Assembly: GCA_001179505.1 (NCBI GenBank)
Contig: CDMY01000466.1
Coordinates: forward strand, 287,449 to 351,448
DNA length: 64,000 nucleotides
Direction of reading: 5' to 3'
Source: Vitrella brassicaformis
Taxonomy: Eukaryota > Sar > Vitrellaceae
Below the pieces are notes generated by a model. It saw nothing but the letters and a program-made list of their open reading frames with translations, had not been told where the DNA came from and did not search any database. Made by a program: the position numbers and the translations under genes. Below, piece after piece: positions 36,702 to 48,706 of this stretch. Every line of letters begins with the position of its first letter. Position 1 is the stretch's first letter.

Positions 36702-38136
36702 ATGGTGAAGATGGACGGCGGGCAGCCCCAGTACCTCTTCCAGGTGCCCACCTGCACCCACCGACACATCGCAGCACACCACACCACATGACACTCTGTC
36801 TGGTTGGTTGTGCATGTGTGTGGGTGTGTTTGTCTGTGTGTCATGTCAGGACAACGAGGGGTGGGATCTGGTTGATGCCCTGCCGTACATCGACCCGCTC
36901 CCCGCCGACCTGCAGCAGGAGGTCAGGCGGCTCGTCGAGGAGGAGATGTCCCGCATGCCGCCTCGCGACTACCTCGCGTCGCTCCCCAAGCCCGCCACAC
37001 CCGTGCTCGACAGCGACCCGGTCATCAAGGGCGAGATGGAGCGTATCAAGATGCAGCGGCCGATGGCCAAGCTGGACCAGGCGCGGTTGAACGTGGAGGT
37101 GCCGTCGGGCGCCAAGGCGGCTGACGTGGGTGAGTGGAAGAAGTCGCTGGAGAACGCCGAGGCGCAGCTGGAGCACTCGAATGTGCGGATGGTGAACCTG
37201 GAGCTGATGCACAAGAACGCACAGAAGGTGTGGCTCAACCACCTGCAGCAGCTCGAACACCACCACACCGGGTGAGTGGGTCACTGAGTGAGGGGAAACG
37301 TCTGGCAAAGATGGCATGGCTGATCAGATCAGTGCTTGCCTTGCCGTGCCCTTGTCTGTCTGTGTGGTGTGTATCCGTCCATCCATGATTATGTGCGTGC
37401 AGGTTGCAGTCTGATGTGAAGATCCTCAAGCGGGACATGGACGAAGTCAACAAACGACGCAAGCTGGACCAGGTGACTTGACTAGTACTGGAAAGTATGG
37501 AATGGAACAACTTCGACACACATCAAAACATCGGTCCATCAAAACATGTATGTCTGCCTGTCCCCCGTCCGTCTGTCAGGTGTCGTGCGGCAACACTCTT
37601 CGCACTCTCGGCCGTGAGTGGGAGGAGCTTGTCGACAGGTTAGCAGTCATAAGTACGCCGACACAGACAGACCCACCCACAAGAGCGTTCAGGGACGGAT
37701 TTGCAACCCCCTGGCCTGTCTGGGCTGCGCAGGAATGGTGAGATTCTGCAGGCCGTGGGTGAGCTCGAGGAGGACGTCGCATGGCGCAAGCGCAAATGCA
37801 GAGACCGGTGCGCACAGCACACGGGACAGCGCAGGACACACGTGTTTGCGTGTGCAAATCACTGCGGATGTGTCTGTATTGTATTGTGTGTGCAGCGGCA
37901 TCTTGCCTGACAAGTATCTTCATGACGACGAGCCGATGGAGGTGGACCCCACGACAGGTGCGCCGCTGGCCAACGGCCCGCGGCCCGCCACTGCCAACAC
38001 CAACGGCCCCATCGCAGCGCAGCAGGCCAACATGGAGTTTGCCGAGGGAGAGGACGAGAGCATGATGGACGTCGACCAGGCAGGGTCATCGTACGCCAAC
38101 GCCAACGGCATGATTGACGCCAATGGCAAGGAGTGA
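36702..38136 (+). CDS. BCAS2: Pre-mRNA-splicing factor BCAS2/SPF27 (PRP19 complex)
   Basis: A core subunit of the PRP19/NTC complex that activates the spliceosome. ATG 36702 begins a 14-codon first exon (MVKMDGGQPQYLFQ), spliced to DNEGWDLVDALPYID. Family hallmarks are DALPYID, LVEEEMSRMPPRDYLASLP, the MQRPMAKLD region, QLEHSNVRMVNLELM and a coiled coil continuing through RDMDEVNKRRKLDQ, TLRTLGREWEELV and VGELEEDVAWRKRKCRD. The family's human member is about 225 aa. This protein carries an added acidic Asn/Ala-rich tail (PMEVDPTTGAPLANG to the TGA at 38134-38136). Six exons are inferred. Confidence 0.88.
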
Positions 38137-38724
38137 GGGGTAGTCGACACAGAATGGGGGGAGGGGAGGGAGGGAGGGATGGGGTTGGTTGAGAGACAGA
38201 CAGGCTGAGTAAGTGGGGTGGGGGCGTAGTGTACGGCTTAGCGCGGCGCTGGGCTGTCTGGCTGCTGGTGGGTCGGTGCCTCTCGCTACGCTGCATATGT
38301 GCACATCATGATGTGTGTGTGCGTGTGTGTGTGAGTTAGGACGTCCCTGTGAGTGCGTGTGAGGTTTATGAATGGATCGACGAAAAGTGGCCGGGGAGCT
38401 GGGAAGGTGTGTAAGGTGGCTGATTGTTTGCTTAGATGCTCAGTGCCGGCCGTATGTCAAGTGTGTGGCTGTTTACAATCACATGCAGGGACAGACAGAC
38501 AGGTGAGCCCTGCCTGCCTGCCTGACACATGAATGAATGATTTCTTGAATTGAGCAGGACTCACAAGCAAACGACCAAATCTCAGTTGACACGCACGTGT
38601 GAGAGGAAGTCAGCACACACTCATCGCAGAGAGGAAGAAAGACAGACAGCGGGCAGGGTTCCCCATCAAGGTAGGAAACAAGGCAAGGCTGCCACCCTCC
38701 CTCAATGACTGACGTACACTCACT
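38137..38724. other. Convergent intergenic region, no gene seen
   Basis: 588 bp between the BCAS2 stop and the ankyrin gene stop. It contains short TG and CTGC repeats and presumably both 3' UTRs. Confidence 0.6.
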
Positions 38725-40634
38725 TCAACCGACTTGCCAACTCCACCACCACTCAGCCTCTGATGAGCCCACTGCCCCCCCGTCAAGGTCGTTGAAGGGC
38801 TCGGCCGACAGCGGCTGAAAGTCGCCGCTCCTGTCGATGTAACCCAGGTGCTGCCACTCGAACAGGCAATCGCAGTCGCCGAGGTGGGTGTTGAAGCCCT
38901 TCTCCACACCCTCCAGCTGATACATTGCCACCTCGTCCAGGCGGGCACGGTGCACCACCTCCCTGAGGCCGAGACGCCGCGGCTTGCTCACCACGTGAGG
39001 CGGACGGCTGTCGGCCCCGTCGGCGAGAGCGAAGCACTGCAGGGGCGGCACGGACACCTTGCTGCGTTTCGCCCCCTGCTCATCCTCCCCCTCTGTGTCT
39101 TGCTGCTGCTGCTGCTGCTGCACTGGCCGTGTCCCTCCGACCACCTCGTTGTTGCTGGCCGCTTGTGTGACGGCTGATACGATGAACTGCCGCATGGCCG
39201 CGTGCAGGCGGCCGCCCAGCACGCTGTGGGCCCGCAGCTTGACGGCCGAGAGGGCGTCGTATGCCTCTCGCTTGTCCCAGCACATGGCGGCGATGTGCCA
39301 GGCGATGCTCTCTGCCTCGTTGTCGCCGAAGGACATGCCAGAAGGGGCGGGGTGGGGGTGGGCGCCGTCATGGTGGGGTGCGACGGGCAGCAGGTGGGTC
39401 AGCAGGACCGCCAGTGCGCGGTGTGGCCGCAGGGCTCCGTTGATGGCAACCATGACGTCGTACCGCAGCTTATTCAGCACCTTGACGTACTCCTTCAGGA
39501 CCCGCTGACGACGAACAAGGCCTAAGACGGGGTATGCCCCTATCATTGAGATGTCAGCGCCCGCTCGCAGGAGGGAATGGACGATGAGCGTGTAGTTCTT
39601 GATCTTGACTCGACACTCCTCCTTGTTTGTCCCCCTCCGTCGAAGCTGTCGGCTTTGGCTGACAAGCTCCTCGGCAGCCAGGTAGAGGGGTGTGGCGGTG
39701 TGGTGGCCGCACGGTCTGTTGATGTCCTCGACGTCAGGCACTTCGCGGCAGAGGTAGTCGGCCACATAGGGAGAGCCATATTGTGCCGACAAGTGCAGTG
39801 GCGTGTCTGAGAGACCGTCGCCCGCTGGCGTAACGTCGACTCCGTATTGCGTCATGAGATCCAGGTAGCCGTTGATGAATTCTGGCGTATACTGGCCCTG
39901 TGCCCGCTCGGCCGCGGCCCCGACCAGCTGTCTGCCGAGCCTGTGTGCTTGATCAGTGGCGAACTCGCTGGAGCTGTGTTGGATGAGGGTGCGGTACGTG
40001 AGCAGCAGCCTCTTCTGGTACTCAGTGGGGGGCGGGCGCAGCGGCCGCGGCAGCTCCATCACCTCGGGCACGTACACGACAGAAAGATCCAATCGCCACA
40101 CCAGCAGCCTGAAGGCGTCCGTATTGCCAGATGCCACCGCCATCCACGTGGGCGTGGTCCACTCGAAGACCTCTGTGGCGTCGCTGCCCCTGCCTCCGTC
40201 GATGAGGGCGTTGAGGATGCCTCGCTGCAGCCCTCTGGGCCAACGTGGCAGAGCGACGGGACAATAACCAGTCTCGATGGTTTGGATGGTGTAGTCGCTC
40301 CTGTCGTCGATGCACAGGACCAGCATCGAGTACTTGCGGCCGCGGCTGAAGCTGCCCTTGCGGCGCAGGCGAGGCTTGACATGGGGATCGGCGCCCTGCT
40401 TGATGAGCCGGGTCACTTGGCGTTTGCTGGTGAAGCTGCGGCGGAGGGTTCGCCAGACGAGCTCCTTGGTGGCCTCATTGGTGGTCCTGGGGACCACAGC
40501 CTCGAGGTCATCGACGCCTATACAGCCCACCGGCACAGCACCTGAAGTGAAAGGAAGGCAACACAACACATCAGCACAACACTTTGTCCGATGCTGTTTT
40601 GTTCGTTCTCACCGCCAGCCTCATTGCTGTCCAT
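38725..40634 (-). CDS. Ankyrin-repeat protein
   Basis: Exon 1 is only 22 bp (40613-40634, M-D-S-N-E-A-G then a split codon). Exon 2 (38725-40541) is one long open frame. Together they encode 612 aa. Ankyrin signatures include VTRLIKQGADPHVKP, TPTWMAVASGNTDAFRLLV, TPLHLSAQYGSPYVADYL, TPLYLAAEEL and HSLLRAGADISMIG. A polyglutamine run (8 Gln from a GCT/CTG tract at 39102-39122) precedes an acidic stretch. The C-terminal approximately 150 residues (LREVVHRARLDEVAMYQLEG, CDCLFEWQHLGYIDRSG) do not look like ankyrins and I do not recognise them. A partner-binding scaffold is the safest reading. The short first exon was chosen because it gives an ATG with a correct GT-AG intron. Confidence 0.8.
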
Positions 40635-40909
40635 CGTGTCCTGCGCCCCTCGGTCTAGTGGCGCTTGTTTGCAGAGGCAGGCCAGATCTTCGTGCCGTTG
40701 TGGCCGTATGTATCGGCTTACGTATCAGATCTCTGCAGACACACAAGCGGCGCGGCGTGTGAACCCTGGGACTGTCACTGCTGTCGCTCGTGAGCTCACC
40801 ACAAGAGCACTTTGGACACTGCTGGAGAGGAATACCGCCCTTCTTGTAACGGATCAACCCAATAAGCTTTACTCACCCATTTCCTCGCCACTCTTGCCTC
40901 TTTTCCGCT

Positions 40910-40933
40910 AAGCTCGCAGACGCCAAGCTCGCA
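40910..40933. promoter_or_regulatory. Two tandem TGCGAGCTT elements upstream of RPB12
   Basis: AAGCTCGCA occurs at 40910-40918 and again at 40925-40933, so the minus strand reads TGCGAGCTT twice at 15-bp spacing. They lie 87-110 bp before the RPB12 ATG and 276-299 bp from the ankyrin ATG, in a divergent intergenic region of 385 bp. Two copies side by side argue against chance. Confidence 0.55.
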
Positions 40934-41019
40934 AGAGCGGAGAAGCCGAAACTCCTCTCCAGGTCTACCGGGAGGCAGCTGAGTGACAAACAAGCCATTT
41001 GTGTTCAGAGATCAGCGCG

Positions 41020-41432
41020 ATGAACACGGACACGACGCCGGCCGTCGTCTACATCTGTGGAGGTCAGCAGAAGGAAGGAAGATCCGCCGACACACACATG
41101 CACACGCACTCGTGCACGCACGAGAATGCCTTTTGGTGATGGATGGAAGATAGACCAAACGGCTCCTGCTCTCATCGCGCCTGTCTGCCTGTGCGTGTGT
41201 GTGATTGCTTTGAACAGAGTGTGGTCGTGATGTGGAGCTGAAGCCCACCGATGCCATCAGGTGTCGTAACTGTGGATGCAGAATACTCTACAAGAAACGG
41301 ACTCGGAAAAGTAAGGCAAAAGGCACTCATCACATCTCTCCCTGTGTGAGTGAGTGAGTGAGTGTGCTGTGTGTCATGGCCGTCCGTCTGTCTGTCTGTC
41401 TGTCTTCAGTGATGCAATACGAAGCACGCTGA
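41020..41432 (+). CDS. RPB12: RNA polymerase I/II/III shared subunit RPABC4 (Rpb12)
   Basis: Three very short exons (41020-41062, 41218-41310, 41410-41432) sum to 159 nt and encode 52 aa. The order is [20 protein letters not shown], then [15 protein letters not shown], then QYEAR-stop. The four-cysteine zinc ribbon (C-x2-C ... C-x2-C) and the tail KKRTRK...EAR match the eukaryotic Rpb12 family, which is normally 50-70 aa. It is a structural subunit common to all three nuclear polymerases. Each exon is too short to stand out as an open frame. Confidence 0.93.
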
Positions 41433-41783
41433 GGACCATATCACTCCATGCCGACAGCGGCAGCGGCAAGACCCTCGCTACATTATGCTGAGATTATCAT
41501 GACGAGTGACAGCAGCTGGCTTTTTCAGTGACTCGTGTGTTGACTTCGTCGTGTGGTTGTGCGTGGAAATCCTGAGCTGGTGCATTCGAAGTGCCGTCAA
41601 GCTTGTACAGCCGCCACAGATCGTCAAATGCCATTACAGCGCCATTAGTGACTATATACGACGAACACACACCCCTCCCTAGTCAGCTACAGCTGAGTAC
41701 TCCAACCACAGCCGACTAACCTACCCGGCCTTTCACTCGAACACTCATCCCTCCCTCCATCCATCCATCATTCACTCATTCAT
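41433..41783. other. Convergent intergenic region, no gene seen
   Basis: 351 bp between two stop codons. It holds a CATT/CATC-rich tract at 41755-41785 and no open frame with protein character. Confidence 0.55.
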
Positions 41784-44700
41784 TCATTTGCGCCGCTTCG
41801 AGATCATGTACTGGCGTCCCCTGCTGGCCACATACACGCCGCCCTGCTGCCCTATCACCTCGTCCAGCAAACCACGGAGGTAGCTGCGTTGATCCTCGGT
41901 GTTTCGCTCGCTGACGTGATAGAGCTTATCGATGAGGCCATCCTGTTTGACACACACACACACAGAAACAGTGAATGGATGCCATGTTCGCTCTGCTGTC
42001 CTGTGCTGTTATGTGCTGCGTTGCTCACTTTCGATTCCGCCCTGAATGATGAATCAGCGCTCGAGTCGCCCCCCTGACCAAACGGCTCAGCAATGTACTC
42101 ATACTCGGCCGCTTCCCCGCCCATCTCCTCCCCGCCCCCGCCCCCATCCCCAGCCGCTGCTGCCACGGATGGCTCGCTCTTGACCGCAGGCACGCCCCGC
42201 TGCCTCTGTGGTATCCGGTCAGCCCTGCCTCTGTCGTCGCCCTCGCGCACCGACGATGGGGCATTGCTCCCGGCACGTGATTTCGAGTGCTGCTGCTTGA
42301 CAAGCATGAGCAGCTCGCCCATCTCATCCAGTGCGTTGCCCAATCGGATGAAGTTGCCCGGGGCCCTGGCTGACGTGTTGATGGGCATGAAGCCTTGCAC
42401 TGCTCCGAAGCACACGGGGCATTCCTCTGCACGCGGAGAAGAGGGGCTGGCGGCCGCTGCTGCTGCTGGTTGGGGCTCCTGCAGGCGGGGCGGGGCGGTG
42501 GAGTCGAAGTGTTTGTGCAGACACAGTTCACAGAGCCCGTGACCACATGGGGTCAGCACACCGTGTATCTACAACAGGTAGGGACAGCCACATGCAGACA
42601 GACAGCCATTCCATCCCGCGAGCACGCCCCCTGCCAGCCTTCTTTTTGTTCTTCTGTGTGCCGCACCTCACCTGCCTCTCCTTGCACGCACCACATTGGA
42701 ACACAGCTGGCCGCCTCGACGACGCCACTTTGAGCGATAGGGCATCCTCTAATCGTGGAGACCGCCGCGGGCGCTTGGCCTCCTCCTCGGTCAAATCGCT
42801 CTTGTCATCGTCATCGTCACTTTCCTCGTAGGCCGCATCCTCAGCCTGCTTCTTGGATCGCTTCCTGCGCCTCTTCTTCTTGTCTGCCTTTGCTTGGGCG
42901 ACGTCTCGGTCGTTGATGGCAATGAGGAGCTCCTTTTCTTTCTTCTCGAGGGCCTCCTCCTTGGCCTTGAGCTTCATCGTCATGGCATCAAGTTCCTTGT
43001 GCAGCCGATCGCACTCCTCCTGACGTTGTTGGCACTCCTCCCGAAGCTTTTGGCACTCCTCCTGGAGCTGTTGGGACTTCTCTTGACGCTTGTGCAGCTC
43101 CGCTCTGAGTGGGGGAGGAAGAAGGACACGATCGTGAATGTCCACCAGACAGAGAGGGTCTCTCTCGTTGTGTAATACCGGCTTACTCGCTCTCCTTGTT
43201 CTTTCCTTGCTCCTTCTGCAGCTGCACGACGGCCTCATCGTGCTTCTTCATGAGCTCCGCCTGTTTGTCCTGGAAGCGCCTCACGGCCTCATCCATCTCC
43301 TTGTCCTTTGCCGCCAGCCGCTCGCCCAGCTCCTTGAGACGCGCACGAAAGGTGGCCACGATCTCATCCTCATCCTCATCCTCACCTGCCAGCGAGCGGA
43401 GCTGCCGCTTCTTGGGCCGCCGCCGCAGGATGGCATCGTCGTCAGAGTCGTCACCGTTGGTGAGATTGGCCACAGGGGGGCTGCCGGCTGGTGCCGCAGC
43501 AGCTGCTGCAGCTGCTGCTGCTGCTGGTGCGGGGGACTCAGATGTGGGTCGCTTCAGTCGTTTCTTGGGTGGTGATTTGGGTAGCGTGACCACGCTGCTC
43601 TGCCGGCTCGGTGTGTCCTTGGGTAGAGGGCGGCTGTCCCTGTCCTTGTCCTTGTCCTTGTCCTTGTCTTTCATCTTGCCGCCCTCCTTGGCGCCCTTGT
43701 CCTTGTTTTTCTTCTTCTGTTTGCCGTTCTTCTTAATTGACATGCCGGCCCTGACGTCCCCCTTCAAACTATCCCCCGGTGACGATGCCACATCGGTCTC
43801 AGGGGGCACATGCTTGCGCTTCTTGCCCGTCAAACCTGGACTCGCGGCCGCTGCCGCTGCCGCTGCGGCTGCAGCAGCCGGCGCCTCCTGCTCCCCTTCC
43901 CTCTCGTCTCCCTCGAGAATGTTGATGTGATGACGCCTGCCCTTCCGCTCTGCAATAAGGCTGCTCGCCCGGTCCACGCCAGAGCGGGGGGATGAGCCCG
44001 GCAGGGAGGCCGCGGCTGGCGGGCCGGCCTTGGCCAATGACAGATGCGCAACAGTGGTAGCAGCAGCAGCAGCAGCGGCGGCAGCAGCTGGTGGTGGTGG
44101 TGGTGGTGGCGTCGCCTTTGGCTTGGGCTTGGGTTTGCTCTTGGATGCAGCCTTGGGCTTGGGTCCAGCGTTGGCGACTGGGGCGGGACTCTCGGAAGGC
44201 CGCCTGGGGGAGACGCCGCCGCGCTTGGGGGACCCGCCACGATGAGTGGGGGATTGGCTGCGAGGAGTGGCTGACTGGTCGCGAGGAGTGGGCGACACGC
44301 GCTCAGGGGAGGAGCCCGAGGGGTGCGAGAGCGGGGTGAAGAGCAACACCCCCTTGGCAGCACAGCCTAGCGCTGCAGCCGCACCAGGGAGATCACCATC
44401 CTTGTCGACGTAGAAGACGCGGATGCGCAGGAAGGCCCGCGCCTGATCGATCTGCCGGCAGAGGAGGACGCCCTTCGACCAGTCGGTCGCTGGGTTTGGT
44501 CTGCCGCCGGAGCCTTGCTGCTGCCTCTCGAAGGCGTAGATGTTGATGACGTCTCTCATGGCGGGGAGGAGGGCGGCACAGCCGTCGTCACCCAGCGCTT
44601 GCCGGAGCTGCTGCAGCTTCTCGGTGATGAGATCCCGAATGCCGGATGAGTCCTTCCCCCTGAGAGGTGGATGAATGGATGCATGGCCAGGGCACAACCA

Positions 44701-45844
44701 CAGTGGGTGACGTTAGTCGCACATACGGCCTTGTTGTCCGCCTGTCTGTCTGTCTGTCAGTCAGTCAGTGTGTGGTGGCCTACCAGTTGTGTGTCGGGCT
44801 AATCCACTCGTATTTCACGAGGTTGTTCCTGTACGCCTCGTAGAGCTCCGCCCAGTGCTTGCTGCTGTCGAACGCGTCGGGACAGAGGGGGAGGTCTGAC
44901 ACATCCACACACAAAACACAAACACACACACACACACACAAATCCCCACTCATTTGTCTGTCCGCCTAGGCCGACTGCCTGATCCGCCCTCCATCCACCC
45001 ACCCACAACTCTCTCTAAACGTACCTGACTCACTCGGCACTTTCAGCTCCAGTCGGCGCACGCTTTTCAGATCTCCCTGCATCGCCGCCTCGTCCACAGT
45101 CGCCCGAAATGCCCCTGACGGGAAGGGCTCCCGCAGCCGGTCGGGCAGGGGCAGATCACCAGCAGGAGGGATTGGCCGCTGATGACCCGGTGCGGCGGCT
45201 GCAGGTGGATGCGGCCATACCAGCCGGGCGCGGCTGAACGGCTCCCTGATGACAATGGCCAGCTGGCCAATGTCGCCCTCTGACCGGAGAATGGTGGGCG
45301 GTCTGATGATCTTGGGGGCGGCCTTGAGTGCCTCCCGGTAGAAAAAGAGGCGCAGCGTGTGGAGCACATGAGAGGGGAAGGCCGCAGTGTCGTTGGCATA
45401 TGCAGTCTTGACCTCCTCGGCACTGAAGCACAACAGCGAGCCACTCGTGTGGAGAAGCAGTGCAGTGCACAGCTTCCCGGCTCTTGCCTGCTTTTTCATC
45501 GTGCACCTGACAGGGGTGTCGTTGGCACCTTGTCTGACCACCAGCCGCAGGGGGACCGGCCACTCATGAGCCCTTCCCCCTGGTGCAGCAGCTGCAGCCT
45601 TTGCCTTGGGTGCTGGTTTTGCTGCGGCCTCCTGCCTCCCGCCCGCTCGGGGTGTTTTGCTGGGGTCTGAAGAATGAATGACTGAGTCGGCATCGGCTGG
45701 GTCGCCATCGTCCCTTCTTGGTGACGCTCCGCTGCCTCCCCCACGCCCCCTCGTTGCTCCACGACCAGCTGCTCCGTTGAGAGGGGAAGAACGGCCTCGA
45801 ACCGCCGGAGCTTGTGCTGGGCGAGATGATGCTTGCCCATTCAT
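41784..45844 (-). CDS. Large coiled-coil RING-type protein with low-complexity basic middle
   Basis: ATG 45844 (MNGQASSRPAQ) begins a Gly/Arg/Ala-rich N-terminus. A folded region at 45060-45560 follows (LRLVVRQGAND, LLLHTSGSLLCF, HTLRLFFYREALK), then a small exon at 44783-44897 ending in KYEWISPTHNW. Next is a domain near 44640-44350 (FLRIRVFYVDKDGDL), then long Ser/Pro/Lys-rich low complexity with polyalanine runs. A coiled coil spans 43380-42900 (REECQQRQEECDRLHKEL). A RING-like zinc finger is split over two exons: CGACKERQ, then LTPCGHGLCELCLHKHF and CPVCFGAV. The C-terminus is YMISKRRK. It is probably a nuclear E3 ligase or chromatin-associated factor; that is inference. The divergent neighbour starts only 96 bp away. 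Confidence 0.7.
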
Positions 45845-45879
45845 CTCATGACCGGATCTCACGAAGAAGCGATGCTTTC

Positions 45880-45888
45880 TGCGAGCTA
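45880..45888. promoter_or_regulatory. TGCGAGCTA element in a 96-bp bidirectional promoter
   Basis: It lies 36 bp upstream of the RING-protein ATG (45844, minus) and 53 bp upstream of the ATG at 45941 (plus). With only 96 bp between start codons, any core promoter must be shared or overlapping, so this copy is the best-placed candidate. Confidence 0.55.
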
Positions 45889-45940
45889 AGAAAGCAGACT
45901 ACACTCTCTGCTTCCTCCCTGCGTCCTCGGACCGTTCAGC

Positions 45941-46540
45941 ATGACATCGTCGTCTTCACTGCGTCGCGGCTCGGTGCTGAAAGCGACGCGGAAGTTTGCG
46001 CATGATTTCTTCCAGCAGAACGCGTTCGGATCTCCGCCGCAGATGACCCTCAACAGCTTCATCTCCCAGCTGCTGGCGCACCGCCTCGTTGACCCCGACC
46101 ACTGGACACGGCCCGACATCCTCCACGAGATGTTCTACCGCGGCTTCAGACACGAGTACTCGACCCACTACGTCCACCTGGGATACAAGAGGTGGCCGTG
46201 GAACCCCGACAAGCGCATGATGAACCAGACGGAGGTGGAGAAGTGGCTGCAGGTCATGGAAATCATCGACCTCGAGAGGCGGGCTGTCAGGGAGAGGGAC
46301 GAGGCCTCCAGGCGGCGGAAGGAGAGGCTGATGCACCAACAACAAGATGCAGAGAGGAAAAACGAGCTCGCCGAGATGGAGGAGGGGGCAGCTGAGGCGC
46401 CAGTGCAAAGCCGGGAGGGGAGTCAGGAAGGAGAGCCTCTGGCGCCAGCCGATGCTGGTGAGGCTGCTACCGAGAGAGCGGTGCGTGAAGAGGGCGGCAG
46501 AGGTGGTGTGACAATCCGGAAGACACCGCCGAAGGGCTGA
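45941..46540 (+). CDS. Conserved-looking hypothetical protein, single exon
   Basis: 199 aa, no intron. The N-terminal approximately 110 residues look folded and rich in aromatic and basic residues (KFAHDFFQQNAFG, FISQLLAHRLVDPDHWTRP, MFYRGFRHEYSTHYVHLGYK, WPWNPDKRMM). A charged helical segment (RERDEASRRRKERLMHQQQ) and an acidic/Ala-rich tail follow. The basic, Ser-rich first 20 residues could be a mitochondrial presequence, but that is weak. I do not recognise the family. Confidence 0.7.
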   Translation: MTSSSSLRRGSVLKATRKFAHDFFQQNAFGSPPQMTLNSFISQLLAHRLVDPDHWTRPDILHEMFYRGFRHEYSTHYVHLGYKRWPWNPDKRMMNQTEVEKWLQVMEIIDLERRAVRERDEASRRRKERLMHQQQDAERKNELAEMEEGAAEAPVQSREGSQEGEPLAPADAGEAATERAVREEGGRGGVTIRKTPPKG

Positions 46541-46728
46541 TTGGCGCAAGCATAACTCAGCGCGCGCAAAGGGAGAGGAGATGGGAAGGGGGTGGTTTGT
46601 GTGGATTATGGGTGGATGAGTGACCGAATTGCGTGTTTATGCGTGTTTATGGTAGTAAGAAGCTTCGTGGTAGTAAGAAGCTCTGTGGTAGTACGGACTG
46701 ACGAATCGATTGATAAGCTTCATTGCGC
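46541..46728. other. Short intergenic stretch with small repeats
   Basis: It contains tandem TGGTAGTAAGAAGCT-type units (46650-46695) just before the large duplicated segment. No coding signal. Confidence 0.5.
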
Positions 46729-48032
46729 AACGATAAAGAAAGTTATGTATCTGCAGCTGACAAACAGCTTGCCGCTCTCATCCACACGGTCTCCCACGCG
46801 CACACATTCGCACACAGACAGACACACACGCAATTGCGACACGAAAACACATTCGCAGCCATGCACACGAGAAACCCTGCAGGCAGAAACTCCCAACAAA
46901 CAGAAGCTTGTCGTCGTCCGTGGATTCCACACACATGAATAACATAGGCAAGTAAGGTGTGCATGGTAGGGCACATGATATGCAGATGCACTGATATATA
47001 AGAGATAGATGCACACACACGAGAATAAAGGTAGGTGGATAAAGGAGGACTCACTCACCGAGGTCCTCTCAATTGGCTGGCTGTAAAAATGCCATATATA
47101 TATGATGCACACGTACGTCTACACAGCCACTGACTTAACTGGGGGTCGGTGGGAGGGGTGGCGACACGCGCACACAACACCACACAACACATTCAAAGAG
47201 GGAGGGATACGGAAGGCGAGAAAAATGATGAATGATACACACACCGATGGATGCATCACACACTCAGTCAGGACGGGAGGACTTTTCTCGCTCACGCGTG
47301 CCCTTCTCACTCACAGACAGACAGACACCATCCCACCATCCCACCATTATAAAGCACCCCATCTACCATGAAGCGCAACCGACGCCCCCGCTGTCTGTCA
47401 TGGTCAGCACCCCGCTGGCCGTCCTGCGGTGTCTCCTGACCACTTGTCGATGTCCTCGTTGTGCCATTTCTCTACCCACCTGTGCCCCCCGATGCCGCCC
47501 ACGCCCCATCGGTCGCCCCAGTTGTTGCCCCACCGGTCGCCCTGCGCGTTGGATGCCCACTTGGAGGTCCACTTCTCGCCTGCACAACCAGCCAGCAAGG
47601 GGACCAGACCACGTGTGTGGCGGTGTGTATGGGTATGGGTGTGGGTGTGGGTGTGGGTGTTGGTGTAGTTGTGTAGTTTATCAGCTCCATCGAGTGAGAT
47701 GTCTTCGCCCCACTCTTCCTCCCACTGGTCGCGCTGGCGCGGCGGCCCGTCTTCTTGGCGCGCTTCTTGTTCTCGTTCTCCTCCAGCCAGCTCTCCAGCC
47801 ACGCATCGCCCTGAGATCAAACAAAGTGACAGACACATAGGGCTCATGGCTGATGGCAGATGGATGGCGGGGTGATAGGACTGACTGACCTGTGCGTTGT
47901 GTCCCTTCTTTTCTGCGAACTTGACGAGGCCCTTCTGCGTGAGCTGCTCGGACCACTGCTCCTCCCACGCGTCGCCGCGACTGATGGATGGATGGATGGA
48001 ACGACGAACCATAAATCACAAGCAAGACAAGG
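46729..48032. repeat. Duplicated segment, copy A (direct repeat of 48855-50171)
   Basis: It starts at AACGATAAAGAAAG and ends near CAAGACAAG. The sequence is nearly identical to copy B throughout, with small indels in CA/TG tracts. It includes presumed 3' UTR/flank (46729-47403) and the last exons of the tryptophan-repeat gene (47404 to about 47985). Copy B is contiguous with the full gene, so copy A is the extra one. Confidence 0.92.
47404..47985 (-). pseudogene. Frameshifted copy of the 3' exons of the tryptophan-repeat gene
   Basis: The equivalents of the last exons are present (DAWEEQWSEQLTQKG, LEENENKKRAKKTGRRAS, DQWEEEWGED, GEKWTSKWASN ... AGRPAGC-stop). The exon near 47700-47800 carries a net 1-nt loss relative to copy B: GTCGCGCTGG at about 47728 against GTCGCCGCTGG at about 49848. 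This puts RRAS and DQWEEEW in different frames. No upstream exons or start codon accompany it. It is most simply a non-coding relic of a tandem segmental duplication. Confidence 0.7.
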
Positions 48033-48675
48033 CAGAAGCTGAGGTCGTGTGTGTGAGATGACTTGACTTTGGCGGTTTAGGCATTAGCAAGGACAAGGCG
48101 GGAGGGCGTGTGTGTGGGTCGTCGGGCTCCTGATGGAAACCATGTTAGGGTAGGCCTGGGAGATGGCTTTGTAGGACACATGGGGGTCTCTCCAGCTCAC
48201 CCCTAGGCCTTCATCAATGGGTCACAAGCACTCTGCTAGGGCACCTCACAGGATTGCCGAATCGCTGAGAATGGGCAGCATCTTCCTGAAGACAGGCACA
48301 CACAGACAGAGAGAGATGTCAGCTGGGGGGCCTTCTGGCTGCTTCTCGCTTCGTGTGTGGCCTCTGTGTGTGTGAGCCTCTCTGGTGCTGTTGTGTTTTC
48401 GGAGAGAGCATGTGCTAGCGACCCCTAGCACCACTCAAGCTCGCAACTGTAAACTCTCTCTGATTTGAGGCTTTTTCCCATTCCAGGGGGGCGGGGCGGC
48501 GGCTGAGGTGCTCAGCTAAACCCTAATTATGCGTAGGTTTTGCGAATTATTTCGTGAATGCGCGTGTGCAGCAGTGCGTGGCAGACAGGCAGGCACCTTC
48601 CCACACACGGATGTGCGCAGGGGTGGGCTGTGTGTGCAAAGAGGGAGCAAGGGAGGGCGTGCACTGCGCATGTGC

Positions 48676-48706
<31 letters not shown>

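Noticed and set aside
43109-43930. Plus-strand 273-aa Ser/Leu/Ala-rich open frame
   Set aside because: Antisense of the low-complexity region of the coiled-coil RING gene, whose minus-strand frame has coiled-coil and conserved character.
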